Shown: positions 17,329 to 25,653 of the stretch, in pieces
Layout of the letters: each line of letters begins with the position of its first letter
How positions within the stretch are numbered: position 1 is the stretch's first letter
Source: an uncultured Clostridia bacterium
GTDB lineage: Bacteria > Bacillota > Clostridia > UBA1381
NCBI GenBank assembly: GCA_944390495.1
Contig: CALXQE010000032.1
Coordinates: 29,266 to 93,265 of the forward strand
DNA length: 64,000 nucleotides
Direction of reading: 5' to 3'
Translations under genes and position numbers: made by a program
Notes under the pieces: generated by a model
Seen by the model: the letters and a program-made list of their open reading frames with translations, nothing else
Databases searched by the model: none
Told to the model about the DNA's origin: nothing

Positions 17329-18138
17329 ATGGTAATAGATTTTCATACACATGTATTTCCTGATAAAATAGCAGAAAAAACAATCGAGATACTTGAAGGA
17401 AATATAAAATCCCATGGAGAAAATGAAAAAGCGGTAATACCTGCAACATTTGAAGCGTTAAAAAAATCAATGAGAGATAATGGTATTGATGTTTCTGTTA
17501 TACTTCCCATTGCCACAAATGAAAGACAATCTACAAGTATAAATCGTTTTGCAGCAGAAATTAACGGAAAAGACGGTATAATATCATTTGGAAGTCTTCA
17601 TCCAATGCAGGAAGATTGGGAAGATGTATTGTATGGCATAAAAGAAAAGGGGCTTTTAGGTATAAAATTACATCCGGAATATCAGCAATTTTATATCGAC
17701 AGTAAAGAGTCAATTAGAATATTAAAGAAGTGTGATGAACTTGGACTTTTGACAGTTCTTCATACAGGGCAGGATATAGGAATAGGCCCGCCCGTGCATT
17801 GTATGCCGGAAAAACTTGCACATGTTCTTGAATATGTAAGCGGTGATAAAATAATCGCAGGACACTTGGGCGGCTGGCGTGAGTGGGACGATGTGGAGAA
17901 GTATTTAGTCGGCAGCAGTATATATCTTGATACAGCTTATACAGTTGATTTTATAGATAAGGAACAATTTGTAAGAATTATAAAAAATCACGGAAGTGAT
18001 AAAATTCTTCATGCAACAGACTCCCCTTGGGAAAAACAGGGACATGCAGTAGAGGTTATAAATGCTTTGCCGCTTACAGAACAGGAAAAAGAAAACATTT
18101 TTTATAAAAATGCTAAAAAACTTCTGAAAATATGTTGA
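17329..18138 (+). CDS. Amidohydrolase family protein (COG2159-like TIM barrel)
   Basis: 269 residues with the metal-dependent amidohydrolase/decarboxylase fold. The N-terminal DFHTHVFP supplies the first metal His pair. GIKLHPEYQQF, TVLHTGQD, AGHLGGW and HATDSPW follow in the usual order, including the distal metal Asp. Members act as hydrolases or decarboxylases on small cyclic or aromatic substrates, and the specific substrate cannot be told. A GAAAGGA-type ribosome binding site precedes the ATG. It lies 24 nt behind the GNAT-kinase gene, so the two probably share a transcript. Confidence 0.8.
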   Translation: MVIDFHTHVFPDKIAEKTIEILEGNIKSHGENEKAVIPATFEALKKSMRDNGIDVSVILPIATNERQSTSINRFAAEINGKDGIISFGSLHPMQEDWEDVLYGIKEKGLLGIKLHPEYQQFYIDSKESIRILKKCDELGLLTVLHTGQDIGIGPPVHCMPEKLAHVLEYVSGDKIIAGHLGGWREWDDVEKYLVGSSIYLDTAYTVDFIDKEQFVRIIKNHGSDKILHATDSPWEKQGHAVEVINALPLTEQEKENIFYKNAKKLLKIC

Positions 18139-18163
18139 GATAAAAGTATTTTTAAGTTATAAT
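18135..18163 (+). promoter_or_regulatory. Sigma-A promoter for the mreB-fabZ-trmN6-rsmI group
   Basis: TTGAGA (18135-18140), 17-bp spacer, TATAAT (18158-18163). Confidence 0.75.
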
Positions 18164-18200
18164 ATAATATAAGACTATTTATTAACTTAGGAGCAAAAAG

Positions 18201-19226
18201 ATGTTCAATGATGATATAAGTATAGATTTAGGTACTGCTACGGTGCTTGTTTATATCAAAAATAAAGGTATTGTATTAAATGAACCAACGGTAATAGCGG
18301 TTAATACAAAAACAAATGAGGTTTGTGCTGTAGGTAAAGATGCCCTTGAGATGATAGGAAGAACTCCTCCTCATATTCAGGCTGTAAGACCGCTTATTGA
18401 CGGTGTTATTTCAAATTTAACACTTACTCAGGAAATGATTCGTTTATTTTTTAAAAAGATTTTTGCGAGGACAATAGGTCATCCGAGAATTATGATGTGT
18501 GTACCAAGCGGTATAACAGATGTTGAACAAAGGGCTGTTATAGAAGCTGCACGTGATGTAGGTGCAAGGGATATTTATATAATTGAAGAACCTGTTGCAG
18601 CAGCACTTGGTGCCGGTTTTGATATATCAAGACCGAGAGGTACAATGATTGTAGACATTGGCGGAGGTACTACTGATATTGCGGTAATGTCTTTGGGTGG
18701 AATTGTTGTAAGCCGCTCCCTTAAAATAGCAGGAGATGAATTTAATGAGGCGATTGTTCGTTATATGAGAAAAGAGATGGGCATGATAATCGGTCCGAGA
18801 ACTGCTGAAAGAATTAAGTTGGAGGTTGGTGGAGTTATACCTCGTTCTAAAGAACTTTTTTGTGAGGCAAAGGGTATAAGTGTATTATCAGGTTTGCCTA
18901 AATCAGTTGTTGTGTCATCAAATGAATTGTATCCTGCCTTTGATGATTTTGTTTATAACATGACAGAGAGAGTAAGGGAAGTGTTGGAGGAAACACCTCC
19001 GGAACTTCACGGAGATATAATTCAGGACGGAATTATTATGACTGGGGGAGGCTCCCTTATATACGGTCTTGATAAGCGTATTGCAGATGAAACAGGTGTC
19101 AAGGTTATACTTGCTCCCGATATAGTTGAATGTGTTGCAAAGGGTGCAGGTATTGCACTTGACGGAATAGATGACGTGTCCGATCCGACACATATATTCC
19201 ATAAAAAAGCATATATAAGAGATTAA
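18201..19226 (+). CDS. mreB: Rod shape-determining protein, MreB/Mbl family
   Basis: 341 residues, an actin-like ATPase that forms membrane-associated filaments guiding lateral wall synthesis. Phosphate-1 motif DLGTATVLVY, RTIGHPRIMMCVPSG, phosphate-2 VDIGGGTTDIAV and adenosine motif MTGGGSLIYGLD are all present, with the connecting IEEPVAAALGAG. An AGGAGC ribosome binding site precedes the ATG. There are no mreC/mreD genes next to it, which points to an Mbl- or MreBH-type paralog. In Bacillus, mbl also lies near fabZ, matching the next gene here. Confidence 0.9.
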   Translation: MFNDDISIDLGTATVLVYIKNKGIVLNEPTVIAVNTKTNEVCAVGKDALEMIGRTPPHIQAVRPLIDGVISNLTLTQEMIRLFFKKIFARTIGHPRIMMCVPSGITDVEQRAVIEAARDVGARDIYIIEEPVAAALGAGFDISRPRGTMIVDIGGGTTDIAVMSLGGIVVSRSLKIAGDEFNEAIVRYMRKEMGMIIGPRTAERIKLEVGGVIPRSKELFCEAKGISVLSGLPKSVVVSSNELYPAFDDFVYNMTERVREVLEETPPELHGDIIQDGIIMTGGGSLIYGLDKRIADETGVKVILAPDIVECVAKGAGIALDGIDDVSDPTHIFHKKAYIRD

Positions 19227-19244
19227 AACTAAGGAGAGAAAAAT

Positions 19245-19706
19245 ATGAAAAAAGATCCTATTACACTAACAAATGTAGAAATTCAAAAAATTCTTCCACA
19301 TCGTTATCCATTTCTTTTGGTGGACAAAATTGTAGATTTTGAAGAGGGAAAGAGCATTACAGGTATTAAAAATGTGACTGCAAATGAACCTCAGTTTACA
19401 GGTCATTTCCCGGGTAATCCTATTATGCCGGGCGTACTTATCACAGAAGCACTTGCACAGGTTGGTGCTGTAATGCTTCTTGCAATGCCTGAAAATAAAG
19501 GTAAACTTGGCGTATTTACAGGAATTAATAATTTTAAATTCAGACGTCAGGTAGTTCCCGGAGATACACTTGAGCTTCATGCGGAGCTTATTACATACAG
19601 ACATGGTATGGGTAAGGCAAATGTAAAGGCAACGGTTGACAGACAAGTTGCAGCTATGGGTGAAATTAGTTTTGCCATAGTTGACAACATTGCAAATGAA
19701 GAATAA
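19245..19706 (+). CDS. fabZ: 3-hydroxyacyl-ACP dehydratase FabZ
   Basis: 153 residues, hot-dog fold. It dehydrates 3-hydroxyacyl-ACP in fatty acid elongation. The catalytic pattern is complete: LPHRYPFLLVDK, the His-Gly loop GHFPGNPIMPGV and the Glu in ITEALAQVG, followed by GINNFKFRRQVVPGD. An AAGGAGAG ribosome binding site precedes the ATG. The stop codon TAA is preceded by AATGAAGAATAATG, so the next gene starts within one base of overlap. Confidence 0.95.
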   Translation: MKKDPITLTNVEIQKILPHRYPFLLVDKIVDFEEGKSITGIKNVTANEPQFTGHFPGNPIMPGVLITEALAQVGAVMLLAMPENKGKLGVFTGINNFKFRRQVVPGDTLELHAELITYRHGMGKANVKATVDRQVAAMGEISFAIVDNIANEE

Positions 19707-20446
19707 TGATAAGAAATGATGAATGTCTTGACGATTTGCAGAACGGACTATTCATAATACAGAAACAAAACGGCTTCAAATTCGGAATTGATGCCGTTTT
19801 GTTGTCTGATTTTGCAAAGGATACACGCTCAAAAAACACTCTTGACTTATGTACAGGTACAGGGATAGTACCGCTTTTGTTAAGTGTAAAAACGGATACT
19901 CCACGTATTTGCGGACTTGAAATACAAAGTGAAATTGCTCAAATGGCAAAACGCAGTGTGGAATATAACAAAATAGGTAAGCGTGTGGAAATAGTAGAGG
20001 GTGATCTTAAAAATGCAGTGGAAATTTACGGCAGATGCAGTTTTGATAAAATAACTTGTAATCCGCCGTATATGAAAAAAGGAACTGCTGTAAGAAATGA
20101 AATTGATACAAAGTCAATTTCGCGTCACGAAGTGATGTGTACTCTTAATGATATTATGCGTGTGAGCCGTGAACTTTTAGTATCAAAGGGCAGGCTTTTT
20201 ATGATACACCGTCCGTCAAGACTTGCGGATATTTTATGTGCTATGCGAAAATATAGGGTTGAACCTAAGCGTATTAGATTTATTCATCCTGAAGTAAATA
20301 AAGCACCAAACCTTGTGCTTGTAGAAGGTATGAAGGACGGCGGAGAAGAATTAAAGTTTTTACCGCCGTTGTATGTGTATAATGAAGATGGTACATACAC
20401 AGAAGAAATTGACATAATTTACGGAAGAAATAAGGAGATTATATGA
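19706..20446 (+). CDS. tRNA1(Val) adenine-N6 methyltransferase-like (TrmN6/YfiC family)
   Basis: 246 residues, Rossmann-fold SAM methyltransferase of the YfiC/YabB group, thought to methylate A37 of tRNA1(Val). SAM loop DLCTGTGIVPLLL, acidic GLEIQ at the end of strand 2, and the amino-methyltransferase motif NPPYMKKG are present. The start overlaps the fabZ stop by one base and its own stop overlaps the rsmI start by four, so the genes are coupled. In Bacillus yabB is likewise close to the rsmI homolog yabC, supporting the assignment. Confidence 0.85.
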   Translation: MIRNDECLDDLQNGLFIIQKQNGFKFGIDAVLLSDFAKDTRSKNTLDLCTGTGIVPLLLSVKTDTPRICGLEIQSEIAQMAKRSVEYNKIGKRVEIVEGDLKNAVEIYGRCSFDKITCNPPYMKKGTAVRNEIDTKSISRHEVMCTLNDIMRVSRELLVSKGRLFMIHRPSRLADILCAMRKYRVEPKRIRFIHPEVNKAPNLVLVEGMKDGGEELKFLPPLYVYNEDGTYTEEIDIIYGRNKEII

Positions 20447-21276
20447 ACGGAAAACTGTATTTATGTGCGACACCGATAGGTAATTTAGGAGATGTGTCGT
20501 CAAGGAGTCTTGAAACTTTTAAAATGGCTGACCTTATAGCTGCGGAGGATACAAGGCGTACTTTGCAGCTTTTAAACCACTTTGAAATATCAAAACCTTT
20601 AACAAGCTATCACGAGCATAATAAGCATGAAAAGGGTGGATATATAATATCTCTGTTAAAAAGCGGTAAGAATGTCGTTCTTGTTTCAGACGCCGGAACA
20701 CCGGCAATTTCTGATCCCGGTGAGGATCTTGTGAAACTGTGTATAGAAAATGATATTGATGTTACATCTGTACCGGGACCTGTTGCAGGAATAAATGCCC
20801 TTATTCTTTCTGGACTTCCCACACGTCGTTTTGCATTTGAGGGGTTTTTGTCGGTGAATAAACGTCACAGACGTGAACATCTTGAAAGTATAAAAAATGA
20901 TACCCACACATTGATATTTTATGAAGCACCGCACAAACTGAAAAATACTTTAAATGATATGCAGAAAGTATTAGGTGGTGGCAGAAAAATAGCACTTGTA
21001 AGGGAACTTACAAAAATACATGAGGAAGTTAAACGCTGTACCATAGATGAGGCGGTAGAGTATTATGGGGAGAATAATCCTCGTGGTGAATATGTAATAG
21101 TAATTGAGGGTGCAACAGAAATAGAAGAAGAAAATGACTGGGAAGAAATTTCAATTTACGACCATGTTGAAAAATACATTAAAGAGGGTATACCTCAAAA
21201 AGAAGCAATAAAAAAAGTGGCACAGGATAGAGGATTGCCGAAACGAGAGGTATATAGTCAGTATCACGAAATATAA
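20443..21276 (+). CDS. rsmI: 16S rRNA C1402 2'-O-methyltransferase RsmI
   Basis: 277 residues, tetrapyrrole-methylase fold. It 2'-O-methylates C1402 of 16S rRNA in the decoding centre. Family signatures are LCATPIGNLGD, AAEDTRRT, SDAGTPAISDPG and VPGPVAGINALILSGL, with FEGFL after. The C-terminus carries the basic helical RsmI tail. It overlaps the methyltransferase gene upstream by 4 nt. A short gap then leads to the fructose-bisphosphatase gene. Confidence 0.95.
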   Translation: MNGKLYLCATPIGNLGDVSSRSLETFKMADLIAAEDTRRTLQLLNHFEISKPLTSYHEHNKHEKGGYIISLLKSGKNVVLVSDAGTPAISDPGEDLVKLCIENDIDVTSVPGPVAGINALILSGLPTRRFAFEGFLSVNKRHRREHLESIKNDTHTLIFYEAPHKLKNTLNDMQKVLGGGRKIALVRELTKIHEEVKRCTIDEAVEYYGENNPRGEYVIVIEGATEIEEENDWEEISIYDHVEKYIKEGIPQKEAIKKVAQDRGLPKREVYSQYHEI

Positions 21277-21316
21277 GTTACTTTGAAAATAACAAAAGTA
21301 ATGATTGGAGAGTAAA

Positions 21317-23242
21317 ATGGAAACAGAGTTTAAATATCTTGAAAGGTTATCGGAAATATATCCTACTATTGATAAAGCATCTACGGAGATTATAAATTTA
21401 CAGGCTATATTAAATCTGCCAAAGGGTACAGAACATTTTTTGTCGGATATACATGGTGAATATGAATCCTTTTCACATGTGCTGCGAAATGGTTCGGGTG
21501 CAGTTAGAAAGAAAATTGATGATGTATTTGGTCATACTCTGGGAAAAGAAGATAAAAGAGAACTTGCATCACTAATTTACTATCCGAGAAAAAAGCTTGA
21601 CTATGTAAAAAGTATCGGCAGTGATACAGAAAATTGGTATAAAATAATGCTTTACAGACTTATTGAAATCTGTAAAGTAGTTTCGTCAAAATATACGCGT
21701 TCTAAAGTCAGAAAGGCACTTCCCCCAGCGTATGCTTACGTAATTGAGGAACTTATAACGGAAAAACCGGAGGTTTTAAATCGTGGTGCGTATTATGACG
21801 GCATAGTAAATACTGTTCTTGAAATAGGCACGGCAGAAAAATTTATTGTGGCAATAGCAGAGCTTATACAGCGTCTTGTAGTAGATCATCTTCATGTTTT
21901 GGGTGATATATTTGATAAAGGCAGCGGTACTCACAAAGTTATGGATGATTTATGCAAATATCATTCTATTGATATTCAGTGGGGGAATCATGATACAATT
22001 TGGATGGGTGCAGCTTCAGGAAATGTTACATGTATAGCAAATGTAATAAGAAATTGTATTAAGTATGGTAATCTTGATGTGCTTGAGGATGGATACGGTA
22101 TAAATATGTTACCTCTTGCATCATTTGCAATGAGTGTATATAGTGATACTGATTGTGAAAGTTTTGTTATACATGACATGAAAGCTCGTGATACGGAAAC
22201 TATTCTTGAGATGAAAATGCATAAGGCTATTGCAATAATACAGTTTAAGCTTGAGGGAAATCTTATAGAAAGACATCCTGAATTTAATATGGAACAAAGA
22301 AGGTTATTGCATAGGATAGATTACGAAAATAAAACTATAAATATAGATGGAAAAAACTATGCCATGAATGATGTGGACTTCCCAACGGTTGACAGGAAAA
22401 ATCCTTATCAATTAACAGATAAGGAAAAGGAAGTTATTGATAAATTAAAATTAGCATTTTTACGCTGTGAAAAATTACAAAAACATACAAGATTCTTGCT
22501 TAAAAAGGGCGGTCTTTATAAGACGTATAATGGTAATGTACTTTTCCATGGATGCGTGCCGTTAAATGAAGACGGTACGTTTAAAAAAATGGATATATAC
22601 GGAAAAGAATACCGGGGAAAAGGACTCTTTGACGTACTTGAAGGATATGTGAGAAAATCCATAATGTCGCTTGACGAAAAAGAACGTGAACAAAGCGGAG
22701 ATATTTTGTGGTATTTGTGGAACGGCAGCGGTTCGCCTGTGTTTGGAAGAGATAAGCTTCCTATCTTTGAGCGTTATTTTATAGATGATGAAAGCACACA
22801 TATAGAACGTGAAAATCCTTATTACAGTCTTATAGGTAATACAAAAATTGCTGATATGATTCTAACAGAATTTGGGCTTAATAAAAACGGTCACATAATA
22901 AGCGGACATGTTCCGTCAGGTGAGGACAGTAATCCTTTAAAATGCGATGGAAAGGTTATCATGATTGACGGCAGCTTTGCAGATAAAACGGCTGTTGGAT
23001 ATACTTTAACATATAATTCCTATGGACTTACTCTTACAGAGCACGAACCTTTTGAATCTGCTGAAAGCTTGATTGAAAATAACGACGATATTGTATCAAA
23101 TCAAATTGTAGTAGAACAGGTATTTAATAGAATTCTTGTAGGAGATACAGATAATGGACGACGATTAAAAGAAAATATTGATGACTTAAAGAAACTTATT
23201 AATGCCTATCGACTTGGAACAATAATTGAAAAGGACAAATAA
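21317..23242 (+). CDS. fbp: Fructose-1,6-bisphosphatase, class III
   Basis: 641 residues, the long Firmicutes type (YydE/Fbp) built on a metallophosphoesterase core. It hydrolyses fructose-1,6-bisphosphate for gluconeogenesis. Metal-site motifs are LSDIHGEY, LGDIFDKG, WGNHDTIWMG and, near the C-terminus, SGHVPSGED with INSFADKTA-like continuation (IDGSFADK). GGAG lies six bases before the ATG at 21317. An in-frame TTG at 21305 is overlapped by that site and is less likely. A strong terminator follows. Confidence 0.95.
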   Translation: METEFKYLERLSEIYPTIDKASTEIINLQAILNLPKGTEHFLSDIHGEYESFSHVLRNGSGAVRKKIDDVFGHTLGKEDKRELASLIYYPRKKLDYVKSIGSDTENWYKIMLYRLIEICKVVSSKYTRSKVRKALPPAYAYVIEELITEKPEVLNRGAYYDGIVNTVLEIGTAEKFIVAIAELIQRLVVDHLHVLGDIFDKGSGTHKVMDDLCKYHSIDIQWGNHDTIWMGAASGNVTCIANVIRNCIKYGNLDVLEDGYGINMLPLASFAMSVYSDTDCESFVIHDMKARDTETILEMKMHKAIAIIQFKLEGNLIERHPEFNMEQRRLLHRIDYENKTINIDGKNYAMNDVDFPTVDRKNPYQLTDKEKEVIDKLKLAFLRCEKLQKHTRFLLKKGGLYKTYNGNVLFHGCVPLNEDGTFKKMDIYGKEYRGKGLFDVLEGYVRKSIMSLDEKEREQSGDILWYLWNGSGSPVFGRDKLPIFERYFIDDESTHIERENPYYSLIGNTKIADMILTEFGLNKNGHIISGHVPSGEDSNPLKCDGKVIMIDGSFADKTAVGYTLTYNSYGLTLTEHEPFESAESLIENNDDIVSNQIVVEQVFNRILVGDTDNGRRLKENIDDLKKLINAYRLGTIIEKDK

Positions 23243-23246
23243 TTGG

Positions 23247-23273
23247 ACTCCCGAATTTTTCGGGAGTTTTTTT
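23247..23273 (+). terminator. Rho-independent terminator after fbp
   Basis: ACTCCCG (23247-23253) / CGGGAGT (23261-23267), loop AATTTTT, then a T-run. Confidence 0.9.
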
Positions 23274-23311
23274 ATAAAATTTATTTTTATTAACAAATTT
23301 ATACAAAAATA

Positions 23312-23340
23312 TCGACAAAAAAGAAGAAATTTGATATAAT
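23312..23340 (+). promoter_or_regulatory. Promoter of the FHA/kinase/phosphatase cluster
   Basis: TCGACA (23312-23317), 17-bp spacer, TATAAT (23335-23340), 35 bp before the first gene. It is the only clear promoter I see before 36239. Confidence 0.65.
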
Positions 23341-23374
23341 ATTAACTGGATATTTTTGCGTAGAAGGTATAAGA

Positions 23375-23794
23375 ATGGATTCGGAAAAGAAAAAAATATT
23401 AAATGATTTATTGTTTATATTTATAATAAGTTTTGTATACGGATTCTTTTGTATTATAGGTATAGGCTGTCCAATCAAATTTTTAACAGGTATTTCTTGC
23501 GGGGGTTGCGGAATGACAAGGGCATGGATTAGTGTTTTGAAATTTGATTTTTTATCTGCCTTTGAATATCATCCGCTGTTTTGGACAATTCCGTTTATTA
23601 TATCTTGTTTTTTATTACGCAGAAAAATAAATAGGTATTTACTTAAAACATTAACTGTTTTGACTATTATACTTTTTATAGGTGTATATTTATACAGAAT
23701 GTTTTGTGGATCTGGTGATATTGTAGTATTTAGTCCGCAAAATGGATTTGCGGTGAAAATATTAAATTTAATTTTAGGAGGAATTTGGGGATGA
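23375..23794 (+). CDS. DUF2752 membrane protein
   Basis: 139 residues, mostly hydrophobic, with three to four predicted membrane helices. The DUF2752 signature is visible as CPIKFLTGISCGGCGMTRAW, a Cys-rich loop followed by a Thr-Arg motif, then a HPLFW motif. The family's biochemical role is unknown; it is common in Bacteroidetes and Firmicutes. First gene of the signalling cluster. Its stop codon overlaps the start of the next gene (ATGA), so translation is coupled. Confidence 0.8.
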   Translation: MDSEKKKILNDLLFIFIISFVYGFFCIIGIGCPIKFLTGISCGGCGMTRAWISVLKFDFLSAFEYHPLFWTIPFIISCFLLRRKINRYLLKTLTVLTIILFIGVYLYRMFCGSGDIVVFSPQNGFAVKILNLILGGIWG

Positions 23795-24642
23795 TTAGAG
23801 AGGACAGAAGTTTGGGGATTCTTATTTTACTTTCTTTTGTGACATGTGGTATTTATTCATTGTACTTTTATCATCAGCTTGCAAGGGATATGAATGTGGT
23901 TTGTCAAGGTGACGGTGATAATACACGCGGTATAGGTATGTATATTTTATTTAATATTTTGACATGCGGCATTTACAGCTATATATGGTTTTATCAGGTT
24001 GGACGCCGTCAGCAGGATAATGCAGGAAGATACGGTTTAAATATTCATGAAGGTGGTTCTGCAGTAGTTTTGTGGATGATTTTCGGTGCATTTATAATTG
24101 TAGGTCCGTTTATTGCAGTAAATATTATAATAAAGAATATGAATGCCCTGGCAAGAGCATATAACAGAGGAATGAATGCGAAAAATTCAAACTTTCAAGG
24201 AAATAGTTACGGAATGAATGAGAATAAATCCGAAAGACCTATGATAGTACAAAATAATGAGTTTAATAATACAAGTTGCGATGTGCTTACCAGGGATAGT
24301 GCAGTAACTGAGCCAATAAAGAATGAAAGAACACAAACAATACAGCTTAGATGCACAAATGGTGAGTTTGCAGGATATTCATTCCCTGTTGGTGAAAATG
24401 AAAGAGTTTTGATAGGCAGGGATATGAATTGTAATATAAAATTCGATGTAAAAACACCAATGGTCAGCCGCAATCATTGTGTATTTGAATATGACGGCAC
24501 AAATGCATGGCTTACTGATAATAATTCATCATACGGGACATTCCTTGGTGACGGTACAAAGATTGAACCTATGAAGCGTGTAATGTTACTTCCCGGAACA
24601 AGTTTTTATTTGGGAAGTAAAGAGGTTATGTTTTCAGTGTGA
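23791..24642 (+). CDS. DUF4234 membrane protein with C-terminal FHA domain
   Basis: 283 residues. The first part (about 4-125) is a DUF4234 domain with three to four helices and a repeated TCGIYS motif. An Asn-rich linker follows, then a C-terminal FHA domain (about 190-283) with the key phosphothreonine-binding residues: the GR in LIGRDMN, the S-R-N-H in VSRNHC and the N-S-S-Y-G-T strand. It would place a phosphopeptide reader at the inner membrane face. The ATG at 23791 is chosen because AGGAGG lies nine bases before it; an in-frame TTG at 23785 is too close to that site. Confidence 0.85.
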   Translation: MIREDRSLGILILLSFVTCGIYSLYFYHQLARDMNVVCQGDGDNTRGIGMYILFNILTCGIYSYIWFYQVGRRQQDNAGRYGLNIHEGGSAVVLWMIFGAFIIVGPFIAVNIIIKNMNALARAYNRGMNAKNSNFQGNSYGMNENKSERPMIVQNNEFNNTSCDVLTRDSAVTEPIKNERTQTIQLRCTNGEFAGYSFPVGENERVLIGRDMNCNIKFDVKTPMVSRNHCVFEYDGTNAWLTDNNSSYGTFLGDGTKIEPMKRVMLLPGTSFYLGSKEVMFSV

Positions 24643-24651
24643 GGTGGTAAA

Positions 24652-25638
24652 ATGAAGAGAAAAAAATCATTGGCTATAATAATAGCGGTAGTATGTATAG
24701 GAACGCTGAGTGCTGGAGGATACATATTTTTAAGTAATAACGGAAGTGTGGGAGATTTTATTAATGATAGTTATGGTAGCAGTAAAACAGTTGAAATAAC
24801 ACAGGCTCCTAAGGAAACAGAAACTGCACAAACTACTGTTTCGGAAAATGAAAAAGTGCAGAACACTCCATTGGTTACAGAATCAGTAAAGAAAAAAGAT
24901 GCAAGTACTGAAAAAAAGAGTGGTACGTTGAAAAACTTTCTTGAAAATGCAATGAAACCTGTTGGACAAACACTTTATGTATATGGTGGCGGCTGGAATG
25001 AAGAAGATACAGGTGCCGGCAAAGAGGCTGTTACGATAGGTTTATCTCCAACATGGAAAAGTTTTTACGAATCACAGGGAGCAGATTATGACAGCGATAA
25101 TTTCCGTTATCAAATAGAAAAGGGATTAGATTGTTCAGGATATATAGGCTGGGTTGTTTATAACACCATTGAAAAAGAGAGCGGAAACAGCGGATATGTA
25201 TATAAGGCTGAAGAATATGCCGATGTGTACAGCAGTATGGGATTTGGAACAAAAAGCGAGGCAGGTACATTTTCGGATTACAGACCGGGTGATATTCTTT
25301 CATCAAAAACTGATTATCATGCGTGGATTTCGCTTGGTCAATGCTCAGACGGAAGCGTAGTTTTGGTAAATTCATCGCCGCCGGGTGTTAGAATATGTGG
25401 TACAGCAACGCCTCAGGGAAATGAAAACAGTGAGGCCGTTAAAATTGCGGAGCAATTTATGCGTGAGCAATTTCCGGACTGGTATGAGAAATTTCCTGAC
25501 TGCAAAAAAGGAGTTAATTATCTTACAGACTATGACAGAATGAGATGGGATTTAAGCGGAAACGGAGTTTTAACAGATCCGGAAGGTTATTGTGAGCTTA
25601 TGGCAGATGAAACATTGACTGATTTATTTTTAGGATAG
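24652..25638 (+). CDS. Membrane-anchored NlpC/P60-like cell-wall peptidase
   Basis: 328 residues. An N-terminal signal-anchor helix (about 5-27) and a Ser/Thr/Lys-rich linker lead to a papain-like domain (about 100-328). The nucleophile is in GLDCSGYIGWVV (Cys near 160) and the His in DYHAWISLG (near 222), the order expected for NlpC/P60 endopeptidases that cut peptidoglycan stem peptides. An unusual YGGGWNEEDTGAG segment precedes the domain, as in a subset of clostridial members. A GAGGTGG ribosome binding site overlaps the previous stop. Its place inside the FHA/kinase cluster suggests its activity or export is regulated with it. Confidence 0.8.
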   Translation: MKRKKSLAIIIAVVCIGTLSAGGYIFLSNNGSVGDFINDSYGSSKTVEITQAPKETETAQTTVSENEKVQNTPLVTESVKKKDASTEKKSGTLKNFLENAMKPVGQTLYVYGGGWNEEDTGAGKEAVTIGLSPTWKSFYESQGADYDSDNFRYQIEKGLDCSGYIGWVVYNTIEKESGNSGYVYKAEEYADVYSSMGFGTKSEAGTFSDYRPGDILSSKTDYHAWISLGQCSDGSVVLVNSSPPGVRICGTATPQGNENSEAVKIAEQFMREQFPDWYEKFPDCKKGVNYLTDYDRMRWDLSGNGVLTDPEGYCELMADETLTDLFLG

Positions 25639-25653
25639 AATTGGGGGATATTA